A stretch of DNA of 64,000 nucleotides. Source: Streptomyces halobius (lineage in GTDB: Bacteria > Actinomycetota > Actinomycetes > Streptomycetales > Streptomycetaceae). Location of the stretch: assembly GCF_023277745.1 (NCBI RefSeq), contig NZ_CP086322.1, positions 7,936,001 to 8,000,000 of the forward strand. The letters run 5' to 3'. The translations under genes were made by a program, and so were the position numbers. This document shows positions 27,522-35,787 of this stretch, one piece after another. A model generated the notes under the pieces. That model saw nothing but the letters and a program-made list of their open reading frames with translations. It was not told the origin of the DNA and ran no database searches. Positions within the stretch are counted from its first letter, which is position 1; every line of letters starts with the position of its first letter.

Positions 27522-27679
27522 TCCGCTTTGGCGGACACCATCGGTGTGGTGGTCAGGCCGCGAGTGCGGTCTCGTATTCGGCTGGACTGCGGTAGCCGAG
27601 GCTTCTTCTTCCCCATGCTCTCCATGATGGACATCCTCCCGGGGCAGAACCCCTAATCTCGGATGTCCGTCAAAGCGGA
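27522..27679 (-). mobile_element. 158-bp internally deleted IS3-family element
   Basis: Inverted repeats TCCGCTTTGGCGGACA (27522-27537) and TGTCCGTCAAAGCGGA (27664-27679; one mismatch) enclose only ~126 bp. On the minus strand the interior begins with an IS3 OrfA start (MESMGKKKPR) and passes directly to an OrfB end (GYRSPAEYETALAA, stop). All sequence between was therefore deleted. It abuts the complete IS3 copy, whose right TTC duplication overlaps its first base. Confidence 0.75.
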
Positions 27680-27781
27680 TCAAGCCCAGTCCATCCAGCG
27701 GGTACCGCACGAGGAGTAGCCAGACGTTGCCTCAGCGACAGTGCGACGGCCGATACGGCGACCGCGCAGCTTTCGGGCTAT

Positions 27782-30051
27782 GTGCACCGCGCCCACGATG
27801 CCGTTCTGGCCGACGCTGTTGCGCATGCCTTCGAAGGGCAGAGCGCATTGGTCCTCGTCTCCGGTGCGTCATCGACCGGGAAGACCCGCGCATGTTGGGA
27901 GGCTGTGCAGCCTCTGGCCGCCGAGAACTGGCTTCTATGGCATCCGTTCGATCCGACCCATGCGGAGGCTGCACTCAGTGACCTGGAGCGGGTTGGTCCG
28001 CGTACCGTGGTGTGGCTGAACGAGGCTCAGCGCTACTTCGGGGACGAACGTTTTGGGGAGCGCATCGCTGCCGCCCTGCACACATTGTTGACGGATCCGA
28101 TGCGTGCGCCAGTCCTCGTGTTGGGAACGCTCTGGCCGGAGTACACCGCGCGCTACACCGCCATGCCGGACCCGGGCTCGCTGGATACGTTCGCGCGGAC
28201 CCGTGAACTCTTGGCCGGTCGTATCGTGACGGTCCCGGATCGATTTGATGCGGCCGCGCTGGATGAAGCTCGACGGCTCGCGGACGGGGCGACACCTTCC
28301 TGGCAAGTGCCCTGGCGCGAGTCACAGACGGACAGGTGACCCAAGATCTCGCCGGAGCCCCCGAACTGCTGCGTCGGTATCTCGGCGCCAGTCCGGCCGC
28401 TCGGAGCTTGCTCCACGCTGCCATAGACGCCCGCCGACTGGGGGCATGCCTGAATCTTCCGCTGACCTTCCTCGTTCAGGGGGCCGAGGATTATTTGTCG
28501 GATGCAGAGTGGGACTCGCTGACCGAGGACTGGGCGGAACGGGCCCTCGCCGAAGTCACTAGCCCAGTGCACGGCCATCTTGCTCCCCTGAGGCAGGTAT
28601 GCCCCCGTTCTCAACGGGGGCATACGCAACAGGCAACTGCACCCGTTCCCTCCAGCCCGCAGCCCGTCTACCGGCTTGCGGACTACATCGAGCAGCATGG
28701 TCGGCACGATCGTTGGAAGCTTTGCCCGCCGGAGCCATTCTGGCGGGCAGCCCACGACTGCCTACACCATGACGACGATCTCATTCAGCTCGCGCGGGCT
28801 GCCGAAGAGCGGTGGCGGCTGAAGTGGGCGACCAGGCTGTACACGCGAGTTGCTGCAGCGCGGCCAAAGGCCACCGCAGCGCTTGTGGCCATCCGTACGT
28901 GGATGCGGGACTGGCAGGGGGCCGAGAGGTTCGCTCTCACTGCGAGTGAAGCCGGCGACATGCTGCCCCTGCATGCCCTGGTTCTTGCCCGAGAACGTAG
29001 CGGAGATTCGGCTGCCGCAGAGACTCTGGCGCGGAGCGCGGCCGGGAGAGGCGAATTCGAGGCCGCGCGTCGTCTGGCTGATCGCCGACGCGCTAAGGGC
29101 GACCGTACTGGTGCGGAGAGACTAACTGCACTTGTGGGTGGGGAAGAGTCTGAGCCCGTCGAGGTCAATGGAGTCCGTCCGAATCCAAAGGACAAAGCAC
29201 GCGACCGCGCCGAGGCAGCATTGTTCGTGGAGCTCCTAGCGACCGGGGCCGATAGCAGTGTTACCGAGCATCTAGCGCGCCAAGCCGCGGAACGAGGTCA
29301 TCTCCTACCTCTGATGCTGCTGGTTGACTTGCGGCAAGAGGCAGGAGACCTTGCCGCGGCGGAAGATCTGGCCTTGGCGGTGCCTCCCGAGGCCCGCCAA
29401 CTTCCCTTACAACGTTTGGTCGATCTCCGTGAAGATGCGGGGGACCGCCAGGGCGCTGAGAGAATCGCCCTTGCCACGCTCGACACTCCCCCGTCAGTCC
29501 TGCCCTCGTTGCTCGTCCAACGCCGAGAAGGAGCAGGAGATTACGAGGGTGCCGAACGCCTGGCTCATCAGGCAGCGCGCGTCGGAGACCCCACTGCCCT
29601 CGCAATGCTGATCGATGTCCGGCAGAGGTCAGGTGATCACGACGCAGCGGAGCGGTGTGCCCGAGAAGCGCCCCATTCCATTCGAGTAGCCGTGACCATG
29701 ATGCTGGCGCAAAAGTATGGCGAAGGCGGAGAAGCCGATCGGGCAGAGCGTCTGCTTCAGACCTGCGGGAATGCTGATCCCAATCTGATCCTGCTGGCTG
29801 CGACTTGGCGGTGGGAGGCAGGCGACCTGGCAGGTGCTGAGCGCGTTCTGCTGGAGGCAATCGAGCGTCGTAATGCGGTAGCGATCCGCCTGCTGGCTGA
29901 ACTACGAGAGCAGTCTGGGCAGACGGAGGCGGCTCGGCGCCTGTATCGGGAGGCGGCAGACGCCGGTAGCGCCACCGTCTGGCTTTCAGGTCTATCCAAG
30001 GAACAAATCCGTTGGCCTGGAAGCTTGGCTTATCCGAAGACGTGGCTATAG
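27782..30051 (+). CDS. P-loop NTPase with helical repeats (STAND-like), frameshifted
   Basis: GTG 27782 opens a domain with Walker A GASSTGKT (residues 28-35) and Walker B RTVVWLNEAQRYF (about 74-86). At about 28286-28289 a four-G run needs five G to join LADG to GDTFLASALARVTDGQV and continue in frame to 30051. The second part is a long array of degenerate ~33-residue helical repeats marked by (E/R)AGDxxGAERLA, TPR-like. In-frame codons extend upstream (..ATAQLSGYVHRAHDAVL), so the true N-terminus may have been lost at the IS3 boundary. TTA occurs in the repeat part. The architecture resembles signal-transduction ATPases used in defence; function is unproven. Confidence 0.65.
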
Positions 30052-30417
30052 GGCCTAGAAGCTGACGGCTCACCCGCTGGGTCCTGGGGCGGCGATATCT
30101 CCCATTCCTAGGCAGTGTCCGATGGGTCGCGGGACTGTTGCGTCAGTGTCGTTCCCAGGGCCGGTCCGGAGGGTCAAGGCATTCCGAACGAGCCTCACCC
30201 CCCAGACCCAGTACCACCTGACATCTGCCCGGTACGCGAGCCCGGTGCACCGCCGGGCGCAGTGTGCCGGCGACGCGTGGTGGAGCTGAGTGCTGGTCGT
30301 CCGCTGGCCCCGGCGGAGTTCGGGTGGGACTGCGGGCGCCGGTCGTGTCTGAGGCGACGTCGGCCTGAGCGAGTGCTACCCAGGAGCCTCCAGTACCGGC
30401 CATGAGGAGAGTGTGGG
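30052..30417. other. Gene-free interval before the ACP-like gene
   Basis: About 366 bp with no supported reading frame. GGCAGTGTCCGATGGGTCGC at 30112 resembles an IS end, but I cannot pair it. A GAGGAG ribosome site lies directly before 30418. Confidence 0.4.
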
Positions 30418-30666
30418 GTGTCCAGCATCGAGGACCGAGTAAAGAAGATCACATCCGAGCGTCTGGGTGCCGACATCAGCGAGTGCACGAACAGCGCCTC
30501 GTTCATCGTCGACCTTGGAGCGAACCCGGAGGAGAACGAAGACCTCGACGAGCTCTACCTGGAGCTGGCGGAGGAGTTCGAGGTCGAGTTCCCCGAAGAC
30601 GCCGCCGAGAAGATCACGACGGTCGGTGCGGCGATCGACTACCTGAAGCAGCAGGGTGCTCGGTGA
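30418..30666 (+). CDS. AcpP-like protein lacking the phosphopantetheine serine
   Basis: 82 aa, normal ACP length. The N-terminus (IEDRVKKITSERLG..TNSASFIVDLGA) and C-terminus (EFPEDAAEKITTVGAAIDYL) follow bacterial fatty-acid ACP closely. The helix II start, where AcpP has GADSLDTVELV, reads GANPEENEDLDELYLEL. The DSL serine is gone and about three acidic residues are inserted. It therefore cannot carry 4'-phosphopantetheine at the usual site. It might be a structural or regulatory ACP mimic. GTG start with GAGGAG upstream. It stands alone, with no FAS or PKS gene nearby. Confidence 0.75.
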   Translation: MSSIEDRVKKITSERLGADISECTNSASFIVDLGANPEENEDLDELYLELAEEFEVEFPEDAAEKITTVGAAIDYLKQQGAR

Positions 30667-31225
30667 ATGCTCGTCCCTCGGCCCCGGCAGGCCGCTGACC
30701 CCGGCCGCTGGCCCCTAGGTTTCCCCGGCACCGGCCGGCCCGGCACTGCAGAGGCGGTGTGGGGTCACCGGGTGTCCGGTCCCTTCGGGACAGGGGTGGC
30801 CTGGCTGAACGTGCCTGAGTGATACGGCTCGTGAGCCACCCTGCACACGTGCTTCCCCGTCTGCGGCCACAGCGCCTCTCGCGCAACCTGACACGGAGGC
30901 CCACGCGTGTCGCCTGTGGGGTCCGCTCCAACGCAGCGGACCCCTGTGGGTCGGGTTCAGGCTGTCGGGCCCATGGCCAGGGGCTGAACAGTTACCGGCT
31001 CACTGGCAAGGTCCGTAGACCACCCGTGATCCGTTCCCCGTTCGTCGACAGCATCACGCACGGTGCGTGCACACGCAGTCCTGGTAGGCGCCGGGGCAGT
31101 TGTTCCGCTTAGGCTGGCCTCATCGGTCGGCTCGGCGGAGCTGTACTCGGAGCGTGGCGCCGGCGATCGGGCATGGGGATGCCGCCGTCTGCGGCGGACT
31201 ACCAGCACTCCGGTGGTCGTGGCGG
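30667..31225. other. Gene-free interval with a terminator hairpin
   Basis: No coding frame is supported. GGGGTCCGCT (30918-30927) pairs perfectly with AGCGGACCCC (30935-30944) across a 7-nt loop, a good terminator candidate. A smaller GTCCCTTCGGGAC hairpin lies at about 30779. Confidence 0.5.
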
Positions 31226-31639
31226 TCACCAGCCTGGTGGTCTCGCCGTGCCCATAGCCTTGGTGACCCTGATCTCGATGACTACGCGTTCAGGGTTGGG
31301 CCGTGGCTGCTTGTATCGCTGGGCGTAGCGCGCTTCGGCGTCTGCGACCGATTGCAGGTCGTCTCTGATGACAGCGGTTCCCTCCAGCGTCGACCAACGA
31401 CGTCCCTCGGCCTGGCTGACCGCGACGGCGACGTCCGGCCCGCCGGCGAGGACGTTGCGCACCTTTTTGCTGGTGCGGCTGCTGATGACGCGGGCAATGC
31501 GAGTCTCCGGGTCGTACGTCACTCCGACCGGGACGAGGTGCGGGGTGCCGTCGGGCCGCGGTGTGCTGAGGAAGCAGATGCGGCGTTCCTGCCAGAAATC
31601 CAGCTCGGTGTCGGACTGTGAAGGACGTGGTGCTGCCAT
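31226..31639 (-). CDS. PPOX-class FMN/F420-dependent oxidoreductase
   Basis: 137-aa split-barrel flavin-fold protein: LDFWQERRICFLSTPRPDGTPHLVPVGVTYDPETRIARVIS and TSKKVRNVLAGGPDVAVAVSQAEGRRWSTLEGTAVI are typical of the Rv1155-like PNPOx family. C-terminal ARYAQRYKQPRPNPERVVIEIRVTKAMG completes it. ATG 31639 is preferred over an upstream GTG. Such proteins bind F420 or FMN and reduce or sequester small molecules; the substrate is unknown. It is divergent from the KdsB-like fragment. Confidence 0.85.
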   Translation of the reverse strand: MAAPRPSQSDTELDFWQERRICFLSTPRPDGTPHLVPVGVTYDPETRIARVISSRTSKKVRNVLAGGPDVAVAVSQAEGRRWSTLEGTAVIRDDLQSVADAEARYAQRYKQPRPNPERVVIEIRVTKAMGTARPPGW

Positions 31640-31686
31640 ACGGCCATCTTGCCTGGCAGCGCCCACGCGGTTGACCAAGGGGCAGC

Positions 31687-32019
31687 GTGCGCGACTTACT
31701 GTGGCGCAGGGAAGAGCGTCTGGGACTCCAGCTCGATGATCTCGAAATTGTGGGCCGGCAGGGACCCCCGGACTACCCTGCCTACCGTCGTCAGCTTGGG
31801 CTGTACGGATTTGCGGCAGAAGGGCTGGAGACCTTCCGAAACCTGGACCAAGGGCCGCTCGAATGCGCCGAAGACGTCGAGTCGCTGCGTTTCATCGAGC
31901 ATTCGCACTACGTGAGGATGCTGCCCGTGGTCGACAGCGGCGTCGCCGTGGACACCCCCGAGGACCTCGTCCGTGCGTGCTTTCTCCTGGAACAGGAACA
32001 GCCCAGGTCCGTCCTCTGA
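31687..32019 (+). pseudogene. C-terminal piece of a KdsB-like cytidylyltransferase
   Basis: 110 aa. PAYRRQLGLYGFAAEGLETF, GPLECAEDVESLRFIEHSHYVRMLPVV and GVAVDTPEDLVRA align with the last third of 3-deoxy-manno-octulosonate cytidylyltransferase (KdsB). The first ~140 residues, with the CTP-binding LPGK-type loop, are missing. It begins next to the divergent PPOX gene. CMP-Kdo synthesis is a Gram-negative function, though CMP-sugar synthetases of this family occur in actinobacterial clusters. As a truncated protein it is unlikely to be active. The stop codon lies inside the loop of the following terminator. Confidence 0.6.
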
Positions 32020-32036
32020 GACGACGGACCTGGGCT
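32000..32036. terminator. Bidirectional terminator between convergent genes
   Basis: A perfect 14-bp inverted repeat, AGCCCAGGTCCGTC (32000-32013) and GACGGACCTGGGCT (32023-32036), with a 9-nt loop. It overlaps the 3' end of the KdsB-like frame and lies 9 bp from the stop of the minus-strand regulator, so it serves both. Confidence 0.85.
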
Positions 32037-32044
32037 TGGTGGGA

Positions 32045-33430
32045 TCAGATCTCGTCGACCGGGTGCCAGATGTACGGCACGTTCTTCGGGTCGGCTTGGT
32101 ACTCGTCGCGGTGTATCTCCTCCAGCACCTCGATGCGTCGGCGCAGTTGGGCGACCAGGCCCTGGACGCGTTCGACCGCCTCGATGGAATCGGCCGGGAG
32201 GATGGCCCGGGTGAGGACTTTGTACTCGTCCTTGGCGCCGTCTACGTGGATGGCCTGGGGCATGCGGACGATGATGGTGTAGGGCTCGACCTCGGCGATG
32301 CCCCAGCGATCGTCGTCCTGCCGCGTCGCCCAGATGACTGTCCGCGTGGACGGGGAGTAGGCAAGCCGGGAGTCGTGTCCGATGAACTTGCTGAGGATGG
32401 GCAGCTCCGCGCGGTCGTCTCCCGCCAGCGCCATGGCTTCGTCCGCTGAGGCGACGGTGATGTGTTGGGAGAGGCGGCGGGCGATACGGCGGCGGAGCGC
32501 CTGGCCGGCGTCAGACGCCGTGGGCAGTGGCGCGAGGGGATGGCCGGCGTCCGTGCCGCAGGCTTCAGCGCCGTCCTCGCCGCGGGTCCAGGTGATGACC
32601 GTCAGGCGGCAGTCTGGGAGGCTCGCGGGGTAAAGGACATGGCTGACAAGTTCGGCGGTCTCCCAGTTCATCGCCGGGATCGTCATGCGATAGGTCGCGC
32701 CGTCCCGGTTCTCGGCGATCTCGGTGCTGGAGTCCCAGATCTTGCGGACCTCGTCGTCCTCGCGCAGCTCGTTGATCAGCTGGGCGAGTTCGGGGTTGTC
32801 CGGGTGCCGGGGAATGGCGAACTTGAGCAGCTTGATGTACTCGGCCGCGTGACGGGCCCAGTCGTGGAACTGAGTGCGGGCCTCGCGAGAGAGCAGGGCC
32901 CAGCGCATGAGGTTGGGCTTGTCCTCCAGTACCCAGGGCCACCACTCTGCCATTGCGGCGTTATAGCCGATGACGTTCCAGGTGGCGTCGGTCAGGTACG
33001 TGGGGCTGGGCATCTGCTTGTCGATGAGCAGCTGCAGCGCGCGGCGGGTGGGGGAGTCGCCGGCGGGCGACGGGCTGGCGATGGCGCCGCCGTGGCCGTA
33101 GAGGACCAGGGCTTGCAGTTCGTCGCGGCCCAGCATGAGGACCTTGCCGAGCCCCTCGCACAGCTGGCGATCCAGACGGACCGTGGCGCCGTTCTCCAGG
33201 TCGCGGTACCAGCGTGTGGAGCGGTGCAGGGCGGATGCGACGTCCTTCTGGGTGAGCGGCTTGCCCAGCCGTTCACTCGCGGCGGCTCTCCACGCCCGCA
33301 GCAGACCAGCCAGCCCCATCAGCTGGCCGGGGGTGAGCGGCGAGGCGTCGTCGCGCTCTGCCGATGCCGTATTGCGGCTCAGGAGCATTTTCTCGTCTCC
33401 ATGCTTGAGTCCGCCGTCGGCGATGCTCAT
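32045..33430 (-). CDS. XRE regulator with MmyB-like ligand-binding domain
   Basis: 461 aa. The HTH (GLAGLLRAWRAAASERLGKPLTQKDVASALHRSTRWYRDLENGATVRL, about residues 35-80) is followed by an MmyB-like domain (LIDKQMPSPTYLTDATWNVIGYNAAMAEWWPWVL.., MRWALLSREARTQFHDWARHAAEYIKLLKFAIPRHPDNPELAQLINELREDDEVRKIWD). Next come TYRMTIPAMNWETAELVSHVLYPASLPDCRL and an extended C-terminus of about 170 residues beyond the usual family. Start ATG 33430 is likely; ATG 33388 is an alternative. MmyB-type regulators are thought to bind fatty-acid-like ligands, which is notable beside an ACP-like gene, but that link is only suggestive. Confidence 0.85.
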   Translation of the reverse strand: MSIADGGLKHGDEKMLLSRNTASAERDDASPLTPGQLMGLAGLLRAWRAAASERLGKPLTQKDVASALHRSTRWYRDLENGATVRLDRQLCEGLGKVLMLGRDELQALVLYGHGGAIASPSPAGDSPTRRALQLLIDKQMPSPTYLTDATWNVIGYNAAMAEWWPWVLEDKPNLMRWALLSREARTQFHDWARHAAEYIKLLKFAIPRHPDNPELAQLINELREDDEVRKIWDSSTEIAENRDGATYRMTIPAMNWETAELVSHVLYPASLPDCRLTVITWTRGEDGAEACGTDAGHPLAPLPTASDAGQALRRRIARRLSQHITVASADEAMALAGDDRAELPILSKFIGHDSRLAYSPSTRTVIWATRQDDDRWGIAEVEPYTIIVRMPQAIHVDGAKDEYKVLTRAILPADSIEAVERVQGLVAQLRRRIEVLEEIHRDEYQADPKNVPYIWHPVDEI

Positions 33431-34295
33431 TCGAAACCTCTCTGACTTCACTTGGCGTGCCTGCGGTGACGCCCCGAGCGCGGGCACGGAAAAGGGGGCC
33501 GGCCACTGGCAGGCCCCCACATAGATCTTTTGTCCCCATCGACGATACGTAACTCATAATTGATCTTGGCTCCTCCTCTTGATCGAATATCGAGGAATCG
33601 TGAGCCAGGCCACAAGAATCGCCGAGATTGATTCAACTTCTGACTTTGCCGCCCAGGGCAAGCCGTAATCTACGGGCGTGATCCGGACATTACTGGCGGA
33701 AAATTATTTCCCCTCCGGGTGAGGGGCAATAAATTGCCTCTCCCTCTTTTCTTGCTTGTGTCGACCCTGCGACCAAGTGGCAAACGTCAAGCTGATTCGG
33801 CCTCGTGCGGCTGAATCGCCTTGTATGTCAGGTGAGTTGGAGGGGGCTTTGGTGCCTGGAGGGCTTCTTCGGCCTCCTGTCGTCTATGTCCATTTGTGTG
33901 GGTTTGTCGACGCGTTGACTAGGGTCAAAGGGCCGGGCTTAAATCCTCTAAGAGCGCTGCTTTGGACTATCGCTTGTGGCGCTGAGCAGTGAGGAGAGTC
34001 GAAGTGAATGGTGCGCCGAGGAGAATCTTCGAAGTCCTGCGCGCTACTCCACGCATAGTGGTGGCGACTCTTTGCACAGTGGCGGATCCCACCTCTCTCC
34101 CGCCGACAGCAGGGGACCGCTAGAAGCTCGAACATCTCGCCGTTTGCACGGTGCAGAGGTTCAGGAGTGGATCTTGCGAGGGTGTCCGCATATGTTGCTG
34201 GTCGCTCGGCGAAGCCGCCGGGCCGCACTAGCCGCGAGGGAGGACTCAGGAGTACCCCCCCGCGCCAAGTGCGCGCAGTTCTAGGGGAAATGGAA
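33431..34295. other. Long gene-free, locally AT-richer interval
   Basis: About 865 bp without a supported gene; short frames here have atypical codon use. It contains a 7-bp G/C hairpin at 33494-33518, alternative hairpins at 33703-33742, a near-perfect GATTCGGCC/GGCTGAATC stem at 33794-33817, and an AT-rich patch around 33540-33740. This is unusual for the rest of the window. It separates the MmyB-type regulator from the replication operon and is a candidate for the element's replication origin. Confidence 0.4.
33703..33750 (+). promoter_or_regulatory. Mutually exclusive hairpins (attenuator-like)
   Basis: GAGGGGCAAT (33721-33730) can pair upstream with the ATTATTTCCCCTC segment (33703-33715) or downstream with ATTGCCTCTC (33733-33742; one mismatch). 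The second stem is followed by CCTCTTTTCTT. This is the geometry of an antiterminator/terminator pair. No leader peptide was identified. Confidence 0.4.
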
Positions 34296-34431
34296 CCGGC
34301 GCCCAGGAGTTAGCAGCTCCTGAGCGCCGGACCGCCACCCCGAAGGGCGCGGATTCATAACTGGAGCGGGTCGGCTGGCCTTTTCGACGAGAACGGCCGC
34401 CCCGTCCCACCTACGATTAAGGGATTCTTGC
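34296..34431 (+). promoter_or_regulatory. Conserved leader A, upstream of the replication operon
   Basis: It begins with a strong hairpin, CCGGCGCCCAGGAG (34296-34309) / CTCCTGAGCGCCGG (34317-34330), with the 7-nt loop TTAGCAG. It continues through TTCATAACTGG and TGGCCTTTTCGACGAGAACG (34376-34395) to CCTACGATTAAGGG, the ribosome-site region of the gene at 34432. The same elements, in the same order, occur in mirror orientation at 51175-51308 before the transfer operon. Confidence 0.75.
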
Positions 34432-34791
34432 ATGCCCAAGTACCGGAGCGAAAGTGCGCTCCTGGAGCAGACGCCCAAGGCTGATGTATCTGCAATCGGC
34501 GTTCGCCAATACCGTCTTGCCCGCCTGCTTGCAGACATGGTGCCCGGAGCAGCCACCGTCCGCGTCTCGCAGCACCAGCCCGGCCAGAATTGGCCCAGCC
34601 TCTACGCCCGTGCGTACGACGCCGGGCGGCAGCTCATATCCCTTAACCGAGCCCAGCGTGTGACGGTCGCTCGCTGGGTGATCCGTGCTCACCCAGACGT
34701 GCACTGGGACGAGACGTACGACCTCGACCTGGCCACCGGCACCCTCCGTCGCGCTGCCGCTGCACACACCTCAACGGGCGGGGGCCGCTGA
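34432..34791 (+). CDS. Small conserved-type protein heading the replication operon
   Basis: 119 aa, basic. VRQYRLARLLADMVPGAATVRVSQHQ and LNRAQRVTVARWVIRAHPDVHWDETYDLDLATGTLRR are the clearest segments. I do not recognise the family; a helical DNA-binding protein is possible. ATG 34432 follows AAGGG. The replisome-organizer gene starts 2 bp after its stop, so both are translated from the leader-A transcript. It probably controls or assists replication of the element. Confidence 0.65.
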   Translation: MPKYRSESALLEQTPKADVSAIGVRQYRLARLLADMVPGAATVRVSQHQPGQNWPSLYARAYDAGRQLISLNRAQRVTVARWVIRAHPDVHWDETYDLDLATGTLRRAAAAHTSTGGGR

Positions 34792-34793
34792 TC

Positions 34794-35735
34794 ATGGCCA
34801 GGATCCGCACCTTCAAGCCCGAATTCTTCACCAGCGAGTCGCTCGCCGAGGTGAGCGTTCATGCTGAGCGGACCTTCGCCGGCCTCTTCACCCTGGCCGA
34901 CGATCACGGCCGCTACCGCGACCATCCGGCCATCATCGCCGGCCGGCTCTGGCCGCTGCGCGCCGAGCACACCGCGGTGCACGTCGAGGACGACCTCCAG
35001 CAGCTGGCCGATGCGGGGCTGATCTGCCGGTACACCGGCTGCAACGGCCGCCAGTACCTCCACATCGTCACCTGGTTCGAGCACCAGAAGATCGACAAGC
35101 CGTCGCAGACCCGCATCCCGGCCTGCCCGGACCACCACGCCACTCAACGCTGCGGGGGCTGCAAGGGCACCTGCACCGTGTTCACCGAAGGTCAGGCGAA
35201 CACTCCCCGAGGACTCCCCGAAGCCTCGGCGAAGGCTCCCCGAACCCTCGACCGGCCGTCGAAGACCCCCGTGACGCCTCCCGCCACGCGATCCGTGAGT
35301 ACGAGCGCCCAGCAGGCGACGCTCGACGGCACCGTCGATGCGCCCAAGCGAACTGCGAAGAAAACCGCAGGTCACAAGCCTGTCAGGGAGGACTCCCCGA
35401 AGGCTCCCCGAAACCTCCCCGAGGGCTCGGCGCCTGGATCTAGGATCTTGGATCCTGGATCTACTAATCCTTCGGGGCGCACAGCGCCCGCAGCCACACC
35501 CTCCCCGCAGGATCTCGTCGGCGAGTACGTCGCTGCTTGCCAAGAGCGTCCACCGGGTGACGTGATCGGCCACCTCGGGCGCATCGTCAAAAAGCTTCTG
35601 GGCGAGGGCATCTCGCCGGTGTCTGTAGGCCGCCGAGTTCGTTCGGGGCCGGGGCGGTGGGAGTGGGCTGCAGGCCAGGTGGCATGGGATGTCCGGCCTG
35701 GGCGACGAAGTTTGATGGTTCGTCGGAATTCCTGA
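34794..35735 (+). CDS. Phage-type replisome organizer, 3' end disrupted
   Basis: The N-terminal winged-helix domain (MARIRTFKPEFFTSESLAEVSVHAERTFAGLFTLADDHGRYRDHPAIIAGRLWPL, about residues 1-120) is that of phage replisome-organizer/DnaD-like initiators. An aromatic-poor Pro/Ala/Lys linker and a second domain follow: PSPQDLVGEYVAACQERPPGDVIGHLGRIVKKLLGEG. After about residue 276 (near 35620) the sequence ceases to resemble the family and runs in low-quality frame to a stop at 35735. The native C-terminus was apparently lost where the recombinase operon begins. This is the only replication-type protein in the window. Confidence 0.75.
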   Translation: MARIRTFKPEFFTSESLAEVSVHAERTFAGLFTLADDHGRYRDHPAIIAGRLWPLRAEHTAVHVEDDLQQLADAGLICRYTGCNGRQYLHIVTWFEHQKIDKPSQTRIPACPDHHATQRCGGCKGTCTVFTEGQANTPRGLPEASAKAPRTLDRPSKTPVTPPATRSVSTSAQQATLDGTVDAPKRTAKKTAGHKPVREDSPKAPRNLPEGSAPGSRILDPGSTNPSGRTAPAATPSPQDLVGEYVAACQERPPGDVIGHLGRIVKKLLGEGISPVSVGRRVRSGPGRWEWAAGQVAWDVRPGRRSLMVRRNS

Positions 35736-35787
35736 AGCTCTGCCAGTAATCTCGACTTAGTCGTTGTCTCGATGAACTGAGTGGCCC

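Noticed and set aside
33756..34284. Two short plus-strand frames in the gene-free interval
   Set aside because: Poor third-position GC bias, stop-rich surroundings and no recognisable product.
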